From: Bostrychus sinensis
Lineage: Eukaryota > Chordata > Actinopteri > Gobiiformes > Eleotridae
Length of the DNA stretch: 64,000 bases
Reading direction: 5' to 3'
NCBI GenBank assembly: GCA_020698575.1
Contig: CM036245.1
Location: 14,841,479-14,905,478, forward strand
Shown: positions 58,289 through 64,000 of the stretch, in pieces
Layout: the number at the start of each line of letters is the position of its first letter
Position numbering within the stretch: position 1 is the stretch's first letter
Made by a program: the position numbers and the translations under genes
The notes under the pieces: generated by a model
What the model was told of the DNA's origin: nothing
Databases searched by the model: none
Seen by the model: only the letters and a program-made list of their open reading frames with translations

Positions 58289-59413
58289 CACTCACCGGCC
58301 ACTTTATTAGGCACACCGATCCAACTGCTCGTTCACGCAAATTTCTAATCAGCCAATTACATGGCAGCAACTCAATGCATTTAGGCTGTAGACATGGTCA
58401 AGACGATCTGCTGCAGTTCAAACCGAGCGTCAGAACGGGGAGGAAAGGTGATTTAAGTGACTTTGAATGTGGCATGGTTGTTGGTGCCAGACGGGCTGGT
58501 CTGAGTATTTCAGAAACTGCTGATCTATTGGAATTTTCACGCACAACCATCTCTAGGGTTTACAGAGATTGGTCCGAAAAAGAGAAAATATCCAGTGAGC
58601 GGCAGTTCTGTGGGCGAAAATGCCTTGTTGATGCTAGAGGTCAGAGGAGAATGGCCAGACTGGTTCGAGCTGATAGAAAGGCAACAGTAACTCAAATAAC
58701 CACTTGTTACAACCGAGGTATGCAGAAGAGCATCTCTGAACGCACAACACGTCGAACCTTGAGGAAGATGGGCTACAGCAGCAGAAGACCACACCGGGTG
58801 CCACTCCTGTCAGCTAAGAACAGGAAACTGAGGCTACAGTTCGCACAGGCTGTTGGCGTCAACAACATGAAAGCATGGAACCATCCTGCCTTGTATCAAC
58901 GGTTCAGGCTAGTGGTGGTGTAATGTGGTGGGGGATATTTTCTTGGCATACTTTGGGCCCCTTAGTACCAATTGAGCATCGTTGCAACGCCACAGCCTAC
59001 CTGAGTATTGTTGCTGACCATGTCCATCCCTTTATGACCACAGTGTACCCATCTTCTGATGGCTACTTCCAGCAGGATAATGAGCCATGTCATAAAGCTC
59101 GAATCATCTCAGACTGGTTTCTTGAACATGACAATGAGTTCACTGTACTCAAATGCCCTCCACAGTCACCAGATCTCAATCCAATAGAGCACCTTTGGGA
59201 TGTGGTGGAACGGGAGTTTCGCATCATGGATGTGCAGCCGACAAATCTGCAGCAACTGCATGATGCTATCAAGTCAATATGGACAAAACTCTCTGAGGAT
59301 TGTTTCCAGTACCTTGTTGAATCTATGCCACGAAGGATTAAGGCAGTTCTGAAGGCAAAAGGGGGTCCAACCCGGTATTAGCAAGGTGTACCTAATAAAG
59401 TGGCCGGTGAGTA
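58289..59413 (+). mobile_element. Tc1/mariner transposon (1.1 kb)
   Basis: Inverted ends cactcaccggccactttatt and aataaagtggccggtgagta, flanked by TA (58287-58288 and 59414-59415). It carries a transposase gene broken near 58860. This terminus is widespread in fish. By my count, 36 residues separate the last two catalytic positions, pointing to a DD36E-type group rather than classic DD34E. Confidence 0.92.
58375..59381 (+). pseudogene. Broken Tc1/mariner transposase
   Basis: The first part (58375-58923) has the paired helix-turn-helix DNA-binding region (GARRAGLSISETADLLEFSR and a second HTH ending in RTLRKMGYSSRRPH). After LRLQFAQA the sequence jumps in frame and content. The second part (58875-59381) has MWWGIFSW, YFQQDNEPCHKA and SPDLNPIEHLWDVVE. 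The segment that should carry the first catalytic Asp is missing, so a deletion plus frameshift has inactivated it. The GTG at 58270 lies outside the element; the ATG at 58375 fits better. Confidence 0.85.
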
Positions 59414-59457
59414 TATGTAGGTCTGGCGGTACTCAAGAGTGTTTTGCAGTTCAAGTA

Positions 59458-60030
59458 TTGATTTAGGTTAATTTAGACCTGGTTTAGTCCTAATTTAGAC
59501 CTGGTTAAGAACTGGTTTAGTCCTAATTTAGACCTAGGTAAGTCCTGATTTAAACATGGTTTATACTAGTATTAGTTCAGATTTATTCCTGGTATAGTCC
59601 TGCTTTAGACCTGGTTTACACCTGATGTAATCCTAGTTTAGTCCTGATTTAGACCTGGTTCAGTCCTGATATAAACATGGTTTAGACCTGTATTAGTCCT
59701 CATTTAGTCCTGGTATAGTCCTGCTTTAGACCTGGTTTACATCTGATGTAATCCTGGTTTAATCCTGTATTAGTCCTGTAAAGTCAGGGTTTAGTCCTGG
59801 TTCCGACCTGGTTTACAGCTGATGTAATCCAGGTTCAGTCCTGATTTAAACATGATTTAGTCCTGTATAGCCCTGCTTTAGACCTGATTTACACCTGATC
59901 TAATCCTGGTTTAGTCCTGATGAGTTAGACATAGTTTAAGTACAGTTAAGTCTTTATTTAGCAAAACATTTGTCTGGGCAAATGTCTGTTTTACTCAATG
60001 GTTTAGACAAGGGTTAGTCCTGGTTTAGGC
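59458..60030. repeat. Long degenerate minisatellite (GTTTAGTCCTG/GTTTAGACCTG)
   Basis: Dozens of 10-12-bp units alternating tttagtcctg and tttagacctg with ttacacctgatgtaatcc variants. Larger super-repeats (for example ctggtttacacctgatgtaatcctggtt) recur about every 120 bp. Same family as 50-245 and 42775-42900. Confidence 0.75.
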
Positions 60031-60209
60031 TCTTTTTGGTTCATTAAAATAACAAATGGAGAGCCAAATATTTTCTGAAGAGGCACTTGTTGTAAGAAGT
60101 TTAAGAAACATTGGACTAATTAATTACATAGAATAGAAAACATGTCGAAGGTGAGATTACAAGAAGCAGCTTACGCATTTATTACAAGATTGTTTTGACA
60201 TCAGGGCCA

Positions 60210-60335
60210 TTAGAGAACGGGACAGGAAAACGCACGAGAGATCCCATCTGTGCTCATTGTTACAACAGACTTCATCTCAACACTGTGGCTGCAGTAGCTG
60301 TTGGAACAAGAGGGGGCACAGGTGGGCCTTCAACT
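60210..60335 (+). repeat. Direct repeat R, copy 2
   Basis: Matches 57800-57905, as described there. It lies beyond the Tc1 element and the minisatellite. Confidence 0.55.
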
Positions 60336-62300
60336 CGGGAACACGCACAGGCAGCCAGAGAAAATAAATAAATAAAAATGCGTGCTTATAAATGTAGAAT
60401 GTAGATCCATTTGAGAGGAATTTCACAGGCGTTAGTTTGTGTTGAATGTGCATACCATCACACACACACACTCCTGGACATGTATGGATGTGCCCAGAGT
60501 CCTGATCATGTCATGCACACACAGACAGCTGAGACTGGAAACACTTGCACACAGTTCAACAACACAATATTTTAGTCTTCAGAAGGATATTTGAGCGCTG
60601 ACTTTAACAGAATAGCTTGAAACATGATGAGAGAGAGACAAGGAGCACATGGAGTTAACTAACTCGTGTCAGATTTGAACCCAGGTCACTCACGTATGTT
60701 GAAACACCGAGGTGCCCCAAAGAAAGTTAAATTTAACTTTGAATTTAGTGCCCAAGCTCACTGCATTACATTTTATAAAGTAAGTGATCATGACAGATAC
60801 AAAAGTAACCAACAAAAAAAAAAAATATATATTTAAAATGCATTTGACTGCCAGGCAGTCAACAAACATTTTATTAAGATTTATATGGTATTATGAGCAA
60901 ATAAGGCAGCCACAAGGATGGGAACAAGCCAAAGTGCTTTTTTTGTGCCAGTCCCAAGCCCAGATAAATGGAGGGACCCAAATTAATTTGTCAATTATGG
61001 CAAGTTGTCTTTGGGTAGAGCAGGTGATTTGCTCTACCCAAAGACAAAAGGCTAAGAAGTTGTGATGGTTTTTTTTTAATCATTTGAGTAAGAAGTATTT
61101 TTACAATTCAATACTATTTTTTTTACTTTTCAGCTCATATCTTTAGCTGTGTTTTTTTTTACATTGTATCCACAAAAATGCCTTGCCATATTTGTAGTTA
61201 CTTCATATAAAACTTCCTTGTTAATGTTGTTTTTCAGTGGTGACTGTCCACAGATGTGATAGTTAATATTTACCTACAGTTTTTTTTTCTTAAATGTTGC
61301 TTGTTATTATTTTAAATCAGTTTCGTGCAGTGCTCCTCTTGAGTTGAACAGCCACAGCCTACAAATATCTCCTCGGCTCTCGACGCTGACCCTTTGGCCA
61401 TTTACCTAAATTGGAGCCATAATCTAACCTAGAACACTGAAGAGCCTATGAGAGCTACCTTATCCTCTGAGGCATGCATTTTGTGTCCTCTCTAGTAATA
61501 CAAGGCCTTGGATATCAGGGTTCACCATATGTTACTGTGCCCCTTCAACCCTTAATCCAGCTGATAGTGTCTCGTGTCTTCACCACACAGACTGGGGCTA
61601 TGGAAGCACTATGTTTTATATTTGTAATGGGCTAAATTTGCAAATCCACTTGGACAGTTTTATCACAATACTAAAGCCAAAACCCAGCTACAACTATCCC
61701 CTTGTCCCATTAATGTCATGAGGGTTTTGCACATGCTTAACCCGTAAAAGCAGACAGTATTATTGTCTGACACACTGCGAACATGTGTCCTATTTGTCCA
61801 CTATTCCACAAAAACCCTTGTAAGTAGATTTGGGCTTTTGGAGCAGCTTTTAATAAGCATAACGTAATAATAATAAAACATAGTCCGCTTGTCCCATGTG
61901 ATACAAGCAGTGGGCACTGAGGAGAAACAGATTTTTCATTATAGACAGAATATTTCTTTCATTTATCTTCTTATCCATGTTACTTGTGAGAGGCGACTGG
62001 AGTATTTCCTTTCCACACACTGACCAACATTCACTCTCACATTCAATCACTACAGGCAGTTTATATTCACCAGTTCTTCTTACATGTCTTCTGGTGTTGC
62101 CAGACAGGAAAGCTAACCACTCTGCCATCGTGCTTGATCTTTATCTGTTATAGATTTTCCCATTAATTCTGATTACATAATAGTAAAAAAACACAAAACA
62201 AGTACACAAAAACATTTTTTTTTGGATATACATCACAGGAACTCGCCAAAAATAACCTGTAAGCTCACTTCTGTAATGAAAAAGTCAGAAAACAGTTGTG
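60336..62300. other. No gene seen; SINE relic at 61985-62130 (minus)
   Basis: A perfect 20-bp inverted repeat (tttgggtagagcaggtga...gctctacccaaa) lies at about 61010-61045. The reverse complement of 62117-62127 is tggcagagtgg, the SINE A box, and the body runs left to about 61985 with an internal deletion. No exon recognised. Confidence 0.45.
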
Positions 62301-62851
62301 CAGTGGTGAAAGAAGTACTCAGTTTCTTTACTTAAGTAAAAGTACAGGCAAAGAGGAAAATATTTATTCAAGTAAAAGTATCTCCTTAAAATTTCTACCT
62401 CAGTAAAAGTATAACAGTACTCAATTTTAAATATACTTGTGCGTAAAAAAATAAAAAGTATTTTGCACAGACTCAACAACTCATTAATGTGTTAAATGTG
62501 TGGGATTTTTGTGAAAAATTGTTCTGATTCCAGATGAAACTAGGCTGAATCTGTCGGTGAGGTCCTCTGTCTTTATTATTCTGATGTTTTCTAAAGGAGG
62601 ACTACCTTACTGCATCTTTTATATTTAATTTCTCAGTATCTACAATAAGGCCATGACAAAAACACATGATTTTAAACCAAAACTCAAAATACTTTGTACT
62701 TTAAACCAACAACAAAAAGTACAGACACTTGCTCTAAAATGTAGTGAAGTAAAAGTACCCCTAGTAAAATTTTAAATTAAAGTACAGATACAAGAAACGT
62801 GTACTTAAGCAAAGTAACTAAGTACTTTTACTTTGTTACATTCCACCACTG
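62301..62851. mobile_element. hAT-type MITE with perfect 8-bp duplication
   Basis: Ends cagtggtgaaagaagtactc and ttgttacattccaccactg. The flanks are identical: cagttgtg at 62293-62300 and 62852-62859. The interior is the same as 30838-31440. This is the reference copy for the agtacttaagtaaaagta family in this window. Confidence 0.9.
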
Positions 62852-64000
62852 CAGTTGTGAAATTTTGTTATCTCATAATTTCCATCTTTAACTTAAAAAC
62901 CTAATTAGATTGTTTTCTATTATGGCATTTTTGCAAACTTTCTGGTCATATGTAAAGCCCAAAATGTCTTTTTGCAGCAAAAACACGGTTAGCTTAATAC
63001 TCAGGTTTGTCTGTTATTCCCTCCAATTGACTGTATTTTGCTGTCACTAATAAAATAAATGGCTGTGTGAAAGTAGGTAAGGATATGGATGATGCTGATC
63101 TAGTTTTGCTGCTTAGAGGTGATTTGTGGAGATGGAACAATGTGTAAACCACAGAGCCAACCCCTGAATGATCTGCTGAAACGGGCAGCAGCTTATGTGT
63201 CATTTGTGTCTTTGACCCAGGCTTATAGATTATAGATAGATTTGGCTTTATTTGATCAGCTCCCAGTCAGTGAAGTGGTTAGGTCCCTCGCATTGGGTGC
63301 AGGAGGTCAATCCAGCATCACGCAACAGAAAGATTTGTCCTGCAAGCAGACAACTGAGAATGCAAAGACAAAAATGATCACAAAAGTTTTATGTCAGCTT
63401 TATTAGCAGTAGAAAACGTAACATTTGTCTGGAAACTGTGTAAACACTTAACATTGCCGAAGGTTTTTTTTGCATGGGGTAAGCTTAACAAAGGTGGAAG
63501 AAATACTCCAAGATGTTACTCAAAAAGAAGTCAAAGTACTCCACAAAATTATTACTTAAGTTAATTAAAAAAAGAATTGTATAAAAATGTTTCCTCAAAT
63601 ACTACCACCACTATTACTGCTTAAACCACTACTGTCACTCACTACTGCTACTACAAGTACTACTACTCATAATACTACTGCTGCTATTAATATAACTACT
63701 ACTAATATGATTAACCACATTGCAACTAAGGTAAAAAAACACATTTTCTCAAAAAAAAAAAAAAGTTCTAAAGAAAATACTGTAGTTTTTTTTCCATCTA
63801 TAAAGCTACATGTCGGTGTTATTATTATCTTCTGTGTACGAGGGCTGACTTTGTTTCCAGGCAACCGCAACATTCCACTGACCGGGTTAAAGTGACCCAC
63901 AGCGGATTTGGCAAAAATTATTATTATCCCAATTTGTTGGATGGAATTAATAAAGCCATGCACATAATACATATACAGAATATTAATCAAGTGGGAGATG
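62852..64000. other. No gene seen; hAT-type and triplet relic at about 63490-63730
   Basis: ggtggaagaaatactccaag...tactaccaccactattactgc at 63492-63720 is a further family copy with ACT triplets. A tRNA-like fragment (agtgaagtggttaggtccctcgc...aggtcaatcc) lies near 63270-63320. No exon recognised. Confidence 0.4.

Overview
This window is nuclear DNA of a vertebrate, most likely a teleost fish. Coding exons are short and separated by GT-AG introns. The spaces between genes are AT-rich and full of element types typical of fish: Tc1/mariner, hAT-type MITEs with 8-bp target duplications, tRNA-derived SINEs and 5'-truncated LINEs. A tp53i13 orthologue with vertebrate architecture is present. No operons, CRISPR arrays, rRNA or functional tRNA genes were seen.

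Layout. (1) 2923-6667, minus strand: a complete nine-exon tp53i13 gene (565 aa, single-pass membrane protein). (2) 7968-26505, plus strand, head to head with tp53i13: an unrecognised gene of about 32 coding exons (about 999 aa). It is dominated by a tandem array of small exons, nearly all phase 0/0. Each encodes Asp + a poly-Ser run + an acidic patch + a poly-Lys run, and a few unique exons interrupt or flank the array. (3) 27772-29846, plus strand, 1.3 kb downstream: a small gene (95 aa, four exons, TATA box and E-box) with the same chemistry and the same tiny phase-1 first exon, so probably a paralogue. (4) 30000-38490: repeats. (5) 38491-38551, plus strand: a first coding exon encoding a signal peptide and ending in a phase-1 intron; no later exon was recognised in the remaining 25 kb. 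(6) 38552-64000: mostly transposons, including a nested hAT-in-MITE insertion, a Tc1/mariner element with a broken transposase, foldback MITEs and degenerate minisatellites.

The point of greatest interest is the Ser/Lys exon array. The exons are frame-neutral, so modules can be gained, lost or skipped without breaking the protein. Two neighbouring units have 99-bp introns differing at only 3 positions, so the array is still growing by tandem duplication. One exon has lost its GT donor, two modules are split by an intron between the Ser and Lys halves, and the pyrimidine-rich Ser half of each exon is roughly complementary to its purine-rich Lys half. The product would be a disordered polyampholyte resembling Nopp140 in composition only. 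Its function is unknown.

Limits: exon models come from reading frames and splice consensus only. Repeat family names are from pattern recognition, without a database search.
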